64,000 bases of DNA, taken from Ruegeria sp. R13_0 (GTDB lineage: Bacteria; Pseudomonadota; Alphaproteobacteria; Rhodobacterales; Rhodobacteraceae). Each line of letters opens with the position of its first letter. Position 1 is the first letter of the stretch. Both the position numbers and the translations under genes were made by a program. Shown here piece by piece: positions 16,691 to 25,205 of this stretch. The notes under the pieces were generated by a model. That model saw nothing but the letters and a program-made list of their open reading frames with translations, was not told the DNA's origin and made no database searches. The stretch spans positions 362,571 to 426,570 of the forward strand of contig NZ_JAGHRB010000002.1 of the NCBI RefSeq assembly GCF_017743995.1, in the 5' to 3' direction.

Positions 16691-17845
16691 ATGAGCATCG
16701 TCCCCATCACATCCCCCGATCTGGATGCGGCCGAAGTTTCGTGGTTTGCCGCGCTGTGTTCCGATGATTACCAGTTCCTTGGCGTGCCCGATGGCGACCT
16801 GCGGTCAAGCTGGGAGCATTGTTCTGGCATCGTGAAAGAGGCCGAAGCGCAGGGGTTCCGCAATATCCTATGCCCGTCCTCCTATCAGGTCGGTCAGGAC
16901 ACGCTGAGCTTTGTCGCGGGCTGCGCCCCAATCACCGACCGGATCAACCTGCTGGCCGCTGTACGCTGTGGCGAGATGCAACCGATCATGCTGGCCCGCA
17001 CCATTGCAACGCTGGATCACATGCTGAAGGGGCGGTTGACGGTCAATATCATTTCCTCCGACTTTCCCGGTGAAAAAGCCGACAGCGCGTTCCGCTATCA
17101 GCGCTCGCGCGAAGTGGTAGAGATCCTGAAACAGGCTTGGACACAGGATGAGATCAATCACGCAGGCGAGGTCTATAACTTCTCAGGTCTGACCACTGAC
17201 CCGGCCAAGCCATACCAGGTTGGAGGGCCGCTGCTCTATTTCGGTGGTTATTCCCCCTCTGCGCTAGACCTGTGCGGCGAACATTGTGATGTCTACCTGA
17301 TGTGGCCCGAGACCAAGGACCAACTGGCTGAGCGGATGAAGGCCGTTCATGCGGTCGCCGAGAACTACAACCGCACGCTGGACTACGGTTTGCGTGTTCA
17401 CATGATCGTTCGGGATACCGAGGCAGAAGCGCAGGAATATGCGGATTACATCGTTTCGAAACTGGATGACGAATATGGTCGTGCAATCCGGGAGCGGGCG
17501 CTTGACTCGACCTCTCTCGGTGTTGCGCATCAGGCCAAGAACCGCGATCTGGCGGATGAATATGGTTATGTTGAACCGGGTCTATGGACCGGCGTTGGCC
17601 GTGCGCGTTCGGGCTGCGGAGCCGCTTTGGTCGGTTCGACCGATCAGGTTATGTCCAAGATCGAAGAATATCAGAAGATGGGCATCCGGGCCTTCATTTT
17701 CTCAGGCTACCCTCACATAGACGAAGCCCGCCATTTCGGCAGCCGTGTTCTGCCCAACCTGAAAACCTGTTCGCTGCCCGAGGCTTATGGGCGCGTGCCT
17801 GCAACTACCCCGGCGACCCCGCTGGGCAACGGAGTTCGTCGCTGA
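16691..17845 (+). CDS. LLM-class FMNH2-dependent monooxygenase, alkanesulfonate monooxygenase (SsuD/SmoC-like)
   Basis: Flavin-dependent TIM-barrel monooxygenase of 384 residues from ATG 16691 (MSIVPITSPDL). Compared from memory with E. coli SsuD it keeps the active-site Arg and His in GLRVHMIVRD, the mobile-loop Arg in the VGRARSGCGAALVG stretch, and the Tyr in FSGYPHIDEA. This supports cleavage of a C-S bond in an organosulfonate to release sulfite. It heads an operon with an aldo/keto reductase and a flavin reductase (both joined by TGATG overlaps), then TRAP genes. This trio matches SmoC/SmoB/SmoA of the sulfoquinovose monooxygenase pathway. The substrate is inferred. Confidence 0.85.
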   Translation: MSIVPITSPDLDAAEVSWFAALCSDDYQFLGVPDGDLRSSWEHCSGIVKEAEAQGFRNILCPSSYQVGQDTLSFVAGCAPITDRINLLAAVRCGEMQPIMLARTIATLDHMLKGRLTVNIISSDFPGEKADSAFRYQRSREVVEILKQAWTQDEINHAGEVYNFSGLTTDPAKPYQVGGPLLYFGGYSPSALDLCGEHCDVYLMWPETKDQLAERMKAVHAVAENYNRTLDYGLRVHMIVRDTEAEAQEYADYIVSKLDDEYGRAIRERALDSTSLGVAHQAKNRDLADEYGYVEPGLWTGVGRARSGCGAALVGSTDQVMSKIEEYQKMGIRAFIFSGYPHIDEARHFGSRVLPNLKTCSLPEAYGRVPATTPATPLGNGVRR

Positions 17846-18735
17846 TGCAACGTGTGAAACTTTCTGACTCGCTGGAAATGAGCCGCCTTGTCTATGGCAT
17901 GTGGCGCTTGGGCGACGACGCAGACACATCGGCGGCGCATGTCGAAGCCAAGATCCAGGCCTGTCTGGATCAGGGTGTCACCACCTTCGATCAGGCCGAT
18001 ATCTATGGCGACTACGGAGCCGAGGCGGTTCTGGGCAATGCCCTGCGCGCCAATCCCGGTCTGCGTCAGCGGATGGAGATCGTCACCAAATGCGACATCG
18101 TCGCGCCCTGTGGCCGTTACGCGGACGCCAAGGTGAAATACTATGACACCTCGCGCGCGCATATCGTGAAATCGGTGGATACGTCTTTGTCTGAAATGGC
18201 GATTGACCATATCGATCTGCTTCTGATCCACCGTCCAGATCCCATGATGGACCACCATGAGACCGGAGCGGCTCTGGACGAGGTCGTCGCCAGCGGCAAG
18301 GTCGGCGCGGTCGGCGTGTCGAACTTCCGGCCTTGGGATTGGTCCCTGCTGCAATCGGCCATGAAAACCCTACTGGTCACCAACCAGATCGAGGTGTCTC
18401 TGGGTGAGATCAGCCCCTTCACCAACGGCGATCTGGCATTTCATCAGCAGCATGGGCACCCGATCATGGCGTGGTCGCCGCTGGGTGGAGGCTTGTTGAT
18501 GGCCGGAAACCCGCCGGTGGGCGTTGTAGCGGACGAAATCGCAGCCGAGTTCGGCGTGGATCGCGCTGCGGTTGCCGTGGCCTTCTTGTTGGCGCATCCG
18601 GCCAACATCCTGCCAGTTCTGGGTACCAACAACCTGGATCGGATCAAACGCGCGTCGGACGCTTTGAAAGTCAAACTGGATCGCGAAAGCTGGTACCGCC
18701 TCTATGAGGCGGCGCTGGGGCATGAGGTACCGTGA
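17845..18735 (+). CDS. Aldo/keto reductase (YdhF/SmoB-like)
   Basis: NAD(P)H-dependent TIM-barrel reductase of 296 residues, started at ATG 17845, which overlaps the monooxygenase stop. The AKR tetrad is recognisable: Asp and Tyr in FDQADIYGDYGAE, Lys in EIVTKCDI, His in LLLIHRPDP. The cofactor region lies near the C-terminus (PVLGTNNLDRIKRA). Translational coupling to the SsuD-like enzyme suggests it reduces the aldehyde made by oxidative C-S cleavage, as SmoB reduces 6-oxo-glucose to glucose in the sulfoquinovose pathway. That analogy is inference. Confidence 0.88.
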   Translation: MQRVKLSDSLEMSRLVYGMWRLGDDADTSAAHVEAKIQACLDQGVTTFDQADIYGDYGAEAVLGNALRANPGLRQRMEIVTKCDIVAPCGRYADAKVKYYDTSRAHIVKSVDTSLSEMAIDHIDLLLIHRPDPMMDHHETGAALDEVVASGKVGAVGVSNFRPWDWSLLQSAMKTLLVTNQIEVSLGEISPFTNGDLAFHQQHGHPIMAWSPLGGGLLMAGNPPVGVVADEIAAEFGVDRAAVAVAFLLAHPANILPVLGTNNLDRIKRASDALKVKLDRESWYRLYEAALGHEVP

Positions 18736-19250
18736 TGAATGCAATCTCAAAGGACATGACCCACACCTTCGTGCCGCATAAAGACGACACCCGCACTCTG
18801 CGCGACGCTTTCGGGCGTTTTGCGACCGGCGTAACGATCGTCACCTGCGACAGCGCGGACGGGCCGGTCTGCATTACGGCCAACAGCTTTTCATCCCTGT
18901 CATTGGACCCGCCCTTAATCATGTGGGCTGGCGACCGCAACTCGCGACGTTTCCCGTATTTCCACAAAGCCCGCCATTTCAGCGTGCATGTGCTGTCCTC
19001 GGAACAGGCCGAGCTGTGCTTTGGCTGCTCGAAAGACGCCTTTGCGCTGCGCGATATCGAGCATGAGCGGTGCGAAAACGGAACGCCGATCCTGCCGGAC
19101 TGCTTGGCGCGGTTCGAATGTGAACAACACGCGTATCACGATGCGGGCGATCACGTTATTGTGGTGGGAAAGGTTCTTAAGGCCAGCATGGCGGATGGAG
19201 ACGCGCTGACCTTTTACGCCGGGAAACTCGGCCAATTCGCGCAGCACTAA
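18735..19250 (+). CDS. Flavin reductase family protein (SmoA/HpaC-like)
   Basis: Small flavin:NAD(P)H reductase of 171 residues with the split-barrel FMN-binding fold. Family signatures are RDAFGRFATGVTIVTC, ITANSFSSLSLDPPLIMW and, near the end, DHVIVVGKVL. ATG 18735 overlaps the previous stop (GTG 18732 is also possible). It should supply FMNH2 to the coupled LLM monooxygenase, which cannot reduce flavin itself. Confidence 0.9.
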   Translation: MNAISKDMTHTFVPHKDDTRTLRDAFGRFATGVTIVTCDSADGPVCITANSFSSLSLDPPLIMWAGDRNSRRFPYFHKARHFSVHVLSSEQAELCFGCSKDAFALRDIEHERCENGTPILPDCLARFECEQHAYHDAGDHVIVVGKVLKASMADGDALTFYAGKLGQFAQH

Positions 19251-19264
19251 GCGCGATTTGACGA

Positions 19265-19283
19265 CCGCGGGACATACCCGCGG
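19265..19283 (+). promoter_or_regulatory. Stem-loop between flavin reductase and TRAP genes
   Basis: Perfect 7-bp stem CCGCGGG/CCCGCGG with a 5-base loop in the 53-base gap before the TRAP operon. No T-tract follows, so partial read-through into the TRAP genes is likely. Confidence 0.45.
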
Positions 19284-19303
19284 CTGAACAAGGGAGGATC
19301 CGC

Positions 19304-19891
19304 ATGAGCGGACTGGCATCGGTGCTTGCGCCGATTGCATTCGTGAACGAAACCGTGCTGCGTCTGGGCCGCGCGGTTGGCGTCGTTGCGATTGCACTCA
19401 TGGTGATCGCAATCCTGATACAGGTGTTCTTCCGATACGTGCTAGGCAATGCTTTGCCTTGGCCGGATGAGGCTGCCCGGTTTTGCATGCTCTGGATGAC
19501 CGGGCTTATGGCCCCCACCGCGTTCCGGCGAGGCGGCTTTGTGGCCATCGACATGCTGGAACGTTTCCTACCTCGCATAATCGGCCAAACGCTAAACCTG
19601 TTCCTGCTGCTGATTTCGCTCGCTGTCCTGCTGGTTGCCGTCAATATCGGCTGGTCCGAGGTCACTGGCTTTGGAGGTAGATTCGCCACCGCTGCGCTAT
19701 ACCTACCCACCTCACTCGGGTTCGACGAATGGTACCGCATCCCACGCAGTTGGATGATGGCCTCGCTGCTTGTTGGGGTCATCCTGCTGATCTCAGTGAA
19801 TATCGAATTGATCCTGCGATCCTTCATCACTCTGCTCGGCGGGGGTCACCTGTTGCCTGAAATTCCTGATGCGGCAGTGGGGGCCGAATAA
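19304..19891 (+). CDS. TRAP transporter small permease (DctQ-type)
   Basis: Four-helix membrane subunit of a tripartite ATP-independent periplasmic transporter, 195 residues. Hydrophobic segments lie at about residues 25-47, 57-77, 98-118 and 145-167; the conserved FRYVLGNALPWPDEAARF region follows the first. It is preceded by GGGAGGA at normal spacing and abuts the large-permease gene with no gap. It couples uptake to an ion gradient together with the next two genes, and its position just after the monooxygenase trio suggests it imports their substrate. Confidence 0.92.
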   Translation: MSGLASVLAPIAFVNETVLRLGRAVGVVAIALMVIAILIQVFFRYVLGNALPWPDEAARFCMLWMTGLMAPTAFRRGGFVAIDMLERFLPRIIGQTLNLFLLLISLAVLLVAVNIGWSEVTGFGGRFATAALYLPTSLGFDEWYRIPRSWMMASLLVGVILLISVNIELILRSFITLLGGGHLLPEIPDAAVGAE

Positions 19892-21181
19892 ATGCTGATC
19901 TGGTTCCTGCCCACCTTCTTGGTTTTCCTACTGATCGGCCTGCCGGTCTTTTTCGCCCTTCTGGCCGCGCCTGGCATCCTGCTGTGGCTGAACGGACAGA
20001 CCAACGACATCACGCTGCTCTATCGCAATGTCTATAACGGTATGGACAGCTTCCCGCTGATGGCGATCCCCTTCTTCATGCTCGCCGGAGAGTTGATGAA
20101 CCGTGGCGGCATCACAATCCGCTTGGTCGAGTTCAGCCAGGCCCTGATGGGCCACCTGCGGGGCGGCCTTGCGCATGTGAACGTGCTGAGTTCAATACTC
20201 TTTGCGGGCCTCTCGGGGTCCGCTGTGGCGGACACCTCGGCGCTTGGGTCGATGCTAATCCCAGCGATGGAGAAGCAGGGATATACCCGCAAATTCGCTG
20301 CTGCGATCACGGCGGCCAGTTCGGTGATCGGACCGATTATCCCACCTTCGGGCATCATGATCATCTACGCCTATGTCATGGGCGAAAGCGTCGCCGCGCT
20401 GTTCTTAGCGGGCATCGTGCCGGGCGTGATGGTGGGTGTTGGCCTGATGCTGATGATCAAACTCATGGCAGACCGCTACGACTTCCCCGTTGCCAGCCGA
20501 AAATACACCTGGCCCGAGCGACGTCAGGCTAGCCTGAAAGCCTTCTTCCCGCTGATGACGCCAGTGATCATTCTGGGCGGCATTCTGGGCGGCATCTTCA
20601 CGCCGACCGAGGCCGCCGCCGTCGCCGTGGGCTACGCCTTCATCATCGGCTTCTTCGTGCTGCGCACGCTTACTTGGAAAGAGGTCCCCGAGGTTCTCAG
20701 CAATGCAGGCATGACGTCGGCAGTCGTCCTTCTGCTGGTCGGCGCGGCGATGGCGTTCAAGACGGTTGTCAGCCTCAGCCACGCGCCGGAACAGCTGGCC
20801 TCGCTGATCCTCAGCCTGTCGGAAAACCCGCTGATCCTGCTGTTCCTGATCAACCTTCTGCTGTTCATCGTCGGCATGTTTCTGGATGCCGGCCCCGCAA
20901 TCATTATCCTTGGCCCGATCCTTGGACCCATCTTCACAAGTCTCGGCGTCGACCCGATCCACTTCGCCATAATCATGAGCGTCAACCTGACAGTCGGCCT
21001 CGCCACCCCGCCAATGGGCTTGGTGCTGTTCGTGGCCGCCGCCGTATCGCGCGAGCGGGTCGAGACCATCGCCAAGGCGATTCTGCCGTTCCTAGCCGTT
21101 GAAATCATAGTGATCTTCCTGATCACCTATATCCCCGCACTATCCATGACGATCCCGAGGATAACGGGATTTGCAAACTAA
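19892..21181 (+). CDS. TRAP transporter large permease (DctM-type)
   Basis: Large transport subunit of 429 residues with about 12 hydrophobic segments, the usual size. Recognisable DctM features are PFFMLAGELMNRGGI, the SGSAVADTSALGSMLIPAM stretch and the IIPPSGIMIIYAY motif of the first half. A similar element, PPMGLVLFVAAAVS, occurs in the second half. Start codon directly follows the small-permease stop. Ion-coupled import of an acidic solute is typical for the family; the ligand here is unknown, with an organosulfonate suggested by context. Confidence 0.94.
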   Translation: MLIWFLPTFLVFLLIGLPVFFALLAAPGILLWLNGQTNDITLLYRNVYNGMDSFPLMAIPFFMLAGELMNRGGITIRLVEFSQALMGHLRGGLAHVNVLSSILFAGLSGSAVADTSALGSMLIPAMEKQGYTRKFAAAITAASSVIGPIIPPSGIMIIYAYVMGESVAALFLAGIVPGVMVGVGLMLMIKLMADRYDFPVASRKYTWPERRQASLKAFFPLMTPVIILGGILGGIFTPTEAAAVAVGYAFIIGFFVLRTLTWKEVPEVLSNAGMTSAVVLLLVGAAMAFKTVVSLSHAPEQLASLILSLSENPLILLFLINLLLFIVGMFLDAGPAIIILGPILGPIFTSLGVDPIHFAIIMSVNLTVGLATPPMGLVLFVAAAVSRERVETIAKAILPFLAVEIIVIFLITYIPALSMTIPRITGFAN

Positions 21182-21205
21182 CTGAGTTCCACAGGGAGGA
21201 AACGC

Positions 21206-22273
21206 ATGCTCAGAGACTTCATCAAAACCGCAGCGGTGGCCACATCGCTTGTGGCAGCATCCGCCATGGCCGCCACGGCCGCCGACTATACGCTGCGCGC
21301 CACCGCCAACTCGAACGAAAATGACGAAGACTATGACGGTCTGATCGTTTTCAAGAACTATGTCGAGGCCGCCTCGAACGGCGCGATTGAAGTCGAGCTG
21401 TTCATCGGAACGCAGCTGTGTTCGAACGGCGCGGAATGCCTGCAAGGTGTAGCAGAGGGTCAGATCGATATCGTCATCCAGACCTCAGGCGGCACATCGG
21501 GCATCTTCCCTTTCGTTCAGGTGCTGGACCTGCCCTATCTGATGTCAGATGACCGCGTCGCCGAAGCCGCGCTGGCCAATGGCTCGCCCTTCGTAACAAA
21601 GATGCAGGAAATGGTCGCCGAGAACTCGGGCGGCGCACTGCGTCTGATGACCATCGGAAACACCGGGGGCTGGCGCAACTTTGCCAACACCCAGCGCCGC
21701 ATTCAAAGCCCAGGCGACATGGAAGGGTTAAAGATCCGGACCGTGGTCGCAGACCTGCCGCAGGAACTGGTGAAAGCACTCGGCGCGGCTCCGACGCCGA
21801 TCCCGTGGCCGGAACTGTTCACCTCGTTCCAAACCGGTGTCGTTGAAGGATCGAAGAACGGCATCACCGACATCATGAGCATGAAGTTCCCAGATGCCGG
21901 TCTGAAATACGTCACTCTGGACGGGCACGCCTATATGGGGGCGCTGTGGTTCATGAACAACGAGAAGTTTATGTCGATGCCGCCCGAGCTGCGCAATGTC
22001 ATCGTCGATGGGTTCTATCAACTGCAGCAGGCTACATTCGCCTCGCCCAAGCGCAAGTCGATCCAGGCTTATGAGGAATTCGTGGCCGAAGGCGGCGATC
22101 TCTATGTGCCAACACCAGAAGAAAAGGCCGCATTCAAGGAAGCCGCCGCTCCTGTTTACGATTGGTTCAAAGCCAATGTAGACGGCGGGGAAGCAGCCTT
22201 TGACGCCTTGGCGGCAGCGGTTGCTGAGGCCGAAGCCGAGATTGCCGCGACACGCGCAGCTGAAACGCAGTAG
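21206..22273 (+). CDS. TRAP transporter substrate-binding protein (DctP-type)
   Basis: Periplasmic receptor of 355 residues with a Sec signal peptide (about residues 1-27, ending SAMAATAADY). The core DctP elements are present: LFIGTQLCSNGAECLQGVAEGQIDI-like opening, and the ligand-gating Arg region GLKIRTVVADLPQELVKALGA. The C-terminal tail is alanine/glutamate rich. It is the third TRAP gene, preceded by GGGAGGA. The strong hairpin after its stop probably sets its 3' mRNA end or stability. Confidence 0.93.
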   Translation: MLRDFIKTAAVATSLVAASAMAATAADYTLRATANSNENDEDYDGLIVFKNYVEAASNGAIEVELFIGTQLCSNGAECLQGVAEGQIDIVIQTSGGTSGIFPFVQVLDLPYLMSDDRVAEAALANGSPFVTKMQEMVAENSGGALRLMTIGNTGGWRNFANTQRRIQSPGDMEGLKIRTVVADLPQELVKALGAAPTPIPWPELFTSFQTGVVEGSKNGITDIMSMKFPDAGLKYVTLDGHAYMGALWFMNNEKFMSMPPELRNVIVDGFYQLQQATFASPKRKSIQAYEEFVAEGGDLYVPTPEEKAAFKEAAAPVYDWFKANVDGGEAAFDALAAAVAEAEAEIAATRAAETQ

Positions 22274-22289
22274 AGCGGTCTGACACAAC

Positions 22290-22322
22290 AACCTTGCGCG
22301 CGGCGCCGTCGCGCGCAAGGTT
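22290..22322 (+). terminator. Strong GC hairpin after TRAP receptor gene
   Basis: Perfect 13-bp stem (left arm AACCTTGCGCGCG) with a 7-base loop, 16 bases after the receptor stop and 24 bases before the dioxygenase start. It has no T-tract, so it may be a leaky terminator or an mRNA-stabilising element rather than a complete stop. Confidence 0.6.
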
Positions 22323-22346
22323 GCCCCCCTCGCCGGAGAAACCCTT

Positions 22347-23051
22347 ATGCTCGACCAAACCGATGCATTTCGCCGCCAAGGTTACCTCGTGTTCGAAAAT
22401 GCACTCAGCCCGGAAGACCTGCAGATGCTGCGCAGCACCTGCGACACGCTACTGGAAGAGCCTGCCCACGATGGCGGCGGCAACGTGCACAAAATCGGGC
22501 TGGGAGACGCACGCCGCTTTCTGCGCCATCGTCATGCCGAGTTTCCGTCGCTGGAGAACTTCCTGCTGGGCAAAAAAATCGCCGAGATTACCAGTGTTTG
22601 CGGGATCGAAGAACCGATGCTTTTTAACGAACAGTTTGTCGTCAAAGGCGCGGGCAAAGGTGCGAGTTTTGCTTGGCATCAGGACGGGGCCTATGTCGGC
22701 TTTGACCACACACCTTATCTGACCATCTGGATCGCAGTAGACGATGCAACCGAGGAGAACGGGTGCGTCTACATCCTGCCGCGTGACCTGGACGCCGAAC
22801 CGGGACTGGACCCGCACGAATGGCAGAACGACAGCAACGAACTCAACGGATATTTCGGCACGGAAACAGGCACTCCGATGACCTGCAAGGCGGGCACTAT
22901 AGTGGCATTTTCCAGCCTCACGCTCCACAGTTCAGGTGCTAACACAACCGACAGCCCGCGACGGGCTTTTGTTTGCCAATACTCCTCAGGCCCAATTATC
23001 GACCCTGATACAAACGCCCCGAAGCGGTTTGCGAAACCGTTGCGGGTTTGA
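22347..23051 (+). CDS. Phytanoyl-CoA dioxygenase (PhyH) family Fe(II)/2-oxoglutarate oxygenase
   Basis: Non-haem iron dioxygenase of 234 residues. The iron facial triad is visible as AWHQDGAY (His-x-Asp) and the distal His in LTLHSSGANTTDSPRRAF, with the 2-oxoglutarate-binding Arg just after it. It is transcribed with the TRAP and monooxygenase genes, separated only by the hairpin. Members hydroxylate small molecules next to carboxyl, amine or phosphonate groups, and it may process the imported compound before or after C-S cleavage. No close pathway assignment can be made from sequence alone. Confidence 0.88.
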   Translation: MLDQTDAFRRQGYLVFENALSPEDLQMLRSTCDTLLEEPAHDGGGNVHKIGLGDARRFLRHRHAEFPSLENFLLGKKIAEITSVCGIEEPMLFNEQFVVKGAGKGASFAWHQDGAYVGFDHTPYLTIWIAVDDATEENGCVYILPRDLDAEPGLDPHEWQNDSNELNGYFGTETGTPMTCKAGTIVAFSSLTLHSSGANTTDSPRRAFVCQYSSGPIIDPDTNAPKRFAKPLRV

Positions 23052-23055
23052 CCTG

Positions 23056-23526
23056 TTACCTAAAAGGGTACATCCACCCTTTGTAATCATTGACCAAAAC
23101 ATGCGCTCTTTCGATCTGCTCCGGCGACATTTTTTTGACCACTTCCTCAAGGCTGATCGCCGCGTCGGGGTCGCCGCCAATGGCGCTGAGCGTGTACCAC
23201 ATGTATGCGCGCACCAGATCGGGCGCAGGCATACCCAGACCCAATTCATAGTACCAGCCTACGCCCGACTGCGCCCCCGGGTGGCCTTTCATCGAGGCGC
23301 GCAGATACCATTCAAAGGCCCGCTCGTAATCCTGCTCGACCCCGAGACCCAGCCCGTACATCACGCCGATCAACTCCTCAGCCTCGGCGTTGCCCGAGCG
23401 CGCGGCTGGAAGAAGCTCCTTGCGCGCGGCTTCAAACTGTCCGGCTTCCATCATATCGCGGGCTTGCTCCAGTTCCGCCAGAGCCGGAGACGCAAATATG
23501 CAAAGGGCAAAAACAAGCTGACGCAT
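23056..23526 (-). CDS. SEL1-like repeat protein, exported
   Basis: 156-residue protein, started at ATG 23526, which gives a clean signal peptide (MRQLVFALCIFASPALA). It contains two to three SEL1/TPR-like helical repeats (GNAEAEELIGVMYGLGLG, AFEWYLRASMKGHPGAQSGV). The predicted location is the periplasm, with a protein-protein contact role of unknown target. It is convergent with the PhyH gene (4-base gap) and head to head with the peroxidase gene, the two start codons being only a few bases apart. Confidence 0.82.
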   Translation of the reverse strand: MRQLVFALCIFASPALAELEQARDMMEAGQFEAARKELLPAARSGNAEAEELIGVMYGLGLGVEQDYERAFEWYLRASMKGHPGAQSGVGWYYELGLGMPAPDLVRAYMWYTLSAIGGDPDAAISLEEVVKKMSPEQIERAHVLVNDYKGWMYPFR

Positions 23527-23529
23527 GGG

Positions 23530-24813
23530 TTGGTTGCTCTCTTCTGGGTTGGGGCCGCTGCGGCACAAGATTTGCCGCGCCCGCTCACCGATGATGACTT
23601 TATCCCATTTGATATGGAACAGGCTGCCGTTGGTCATCAACTGTTTTACGACCCGATCCTGTCGGGTAACCAGAACATCAGCTGCGCCCATTGTCACCAC
23701 CCGGATTTCGGCACCTCGGACGGGTTGTCACTGGGCATAGGAGAAGGCGGACGGGGTTTGGGGCCGGACCGCACACCCGGCACCGGAGCAGACAGAATAC
23801 GCAAACGCATCCCTCGCAATTCTCCGGGCCTGTGGAACCTTGGGGCTAAGGAAATTCACACAGTCTTTCACGACGGCAGACTGAGTATTTCAGACGTCTA
23901 CGGCAACGGCTTCAATTCCCCAGCGCAGGAGTGGCTGCCCGAGGGCCTGAATTCACTACTGGCAGCGCAGGCTCTGTTTCCCTTGACCTCACAATTCGAG
24001 ATGGCGGGCAATGTGGCCGAGAACGAGGTCACTGGCGCGGTGCATGATCGGATGGACAAAGGCTGGCCTATTCTGGCAAAACGCGTCCGCACCGATCCAC
24101 GCTATGGCCCTGCCGTCGTCGCCGCGTTTGATGAGGTCGAGACGACAGAAGACATCACGATCACGCAAGTCGCCAACGCTCTCGCCGCTTTCATGGCGAT
24201 CGAGTGGCGGAGCACCGACAGCCCGTTTGACCACTACCTCGCGGGTGACACGAATGCCCTTTCGCCAGCCCAATTGGATGGGATGAAGCTTTTCTACGGC
24301 AAAGCCCGCTGCTCAAGCTGCCACGCCGGACCTCTCATGTCAGATCAGAAGTTCCATGCTTTGGGTTTGCCGCCCTTTGGACCAGGCCGCACCCGGCAGT
24401 GGGATCCCTTCGTCCGAGATGTCGGCCGCATGGGTGAAAGCAACCGCCTAGAGGATGCCTATAGGTTCCGCACCCCTATGTTGCGCAACGTTGCCCTGAC
24501 CGCGCCCTACGGTCACAATGGTGCCTTCCCCGATCTTGAAAGCGTCATTCGCCATCACTTGAATCCGCAGGCAAGCCTGGACAACTGGAGTCCTGAAATG
24601 GCTGCATTGCCCGAGGTGCCTTGGTTGCAGAAAACCGATTTCATAGTTTGGGAGGACGACTATGAAATGGAACGTCAACGCAACAAAAGTGACATTGTTC
24701 CGATCCAACTCACAGAGTTGGAAATTCAAAACCTGATTGCTTTTCTGCATTCATTGACAGGTATCAGCGTAGATTCATTGAAGTTCGGAGTGCCGAACGG
24801 TTTTTTGCCTTAG
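23530..24813 (+). CDS. MauG/di-haem cytochrome c peroxidase family protein
   Basis: Periplasmic di-haem protein of about 427 residues with two CxxCH haem sites, CAHCH (about residue 56) and CSSCH (about 260). The hydrophobic stretch ALFWVGAAAAQ looks like the end of a signal peptide. No ATG lies in frame near the expected start. TTG 23530 is the nearest start codon giving a short signal; the frame is open far upstream through the antisense of the SEL1 gene. Family members reduce hydrogen peroxide or oxidise protein residues. The last haem region FRTPMLRNVALTAPYGHNGAF is typical. Confidence 0.85.
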   Translation: MVALFWVGAAAAQDLPRPLTDDDFIPFDMEQAAVGHQLFYDPILSGNQNISCAHCHHPDFGTSDGLSLGIGEGGRGLGPDRTPGTGADRIRKRIPRNSPGLWNLGAKEIHTVFHDGRLSISDVYGNGFNSPAQEWLPEGLNSLLAAQALFPLTSQFEMAGNVAENEVTGAVHDRMDKGWPILAKRVRTDPRYGPAVVAAFDEVETTEDITITQVANALAAFMAIEWRSTDSPFDHYLAGDTNALSPAQLDGMKLFYGKARCSSCHAGPLMSDQKFHALGLPPFGPGRTRQWDPFVRDVGRMGESNRLEDAYRFRTPMLRNVALTAPYGHNGAFPDLESVIRHHLNPQASLDNWSPEMAALPEVPWLQKTDFIVWEDDYEMERQRNKSDIVPIQLTELEIQNLIAFLHSLTGISVDSLKFGVPNGFLP

Positions 24814-25205
24814 CCATCCCTCCCATCGAATAGGCACTCTCAGCGAAATCGTAAATTGGTGTCCTTTTTGAGGAGATCTCGGGATAAATGACTCAGTGCA
24901 ATTATCTACCTCAAGCCGCGCCCCTTCCATCTGCAAACCCTCTGGGAAGGTCCGTATCACGCGGCTCAGAACCATTTAAACAAGCAATACCTCAAACTGC
25001 GTCTGCGGGCTGGTTGCGGCGGTTGAATCGACTACAGCGTATTTATCCAATGGAAAGGGCTGCCTCGGGAGGATGGCCCAAAGCCGACGCGCGCCTGTCT
25101 AAATTGGTGTCGCACCGCAAATGTATCCAAGCGGCTGTTGTAGTGTCTCCAGATTGAGGATCAGTAGCTCTTTCCAGACTAGGAACTTGCGCCCTTGATC
25201 TTTGG
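24814..25205. other. Intergenic region, no gene recognised
   Basis: About 390 bases between convergent genes. It contains two copies of the short phrase AAATTGGTGTC (near 24852 and 25100) but no recognised gene, RNA or clear terminator. Confidence 0.45.

Noticed and set aside
22936..23529. Upstream part of the long peroxidase reading frame
   Set aside because: It is the antisense of the SEL1-repeat gene and the 3' end of the PhyH gene; protein similarity begins only at the signal peptide near 23530.
24852..25110. Repeated phrase AAATTGGTGTC in the gap after the peroxidase
   Set aside because: Only two short copies with unrelated flanks; no evidence of a functional repeat.
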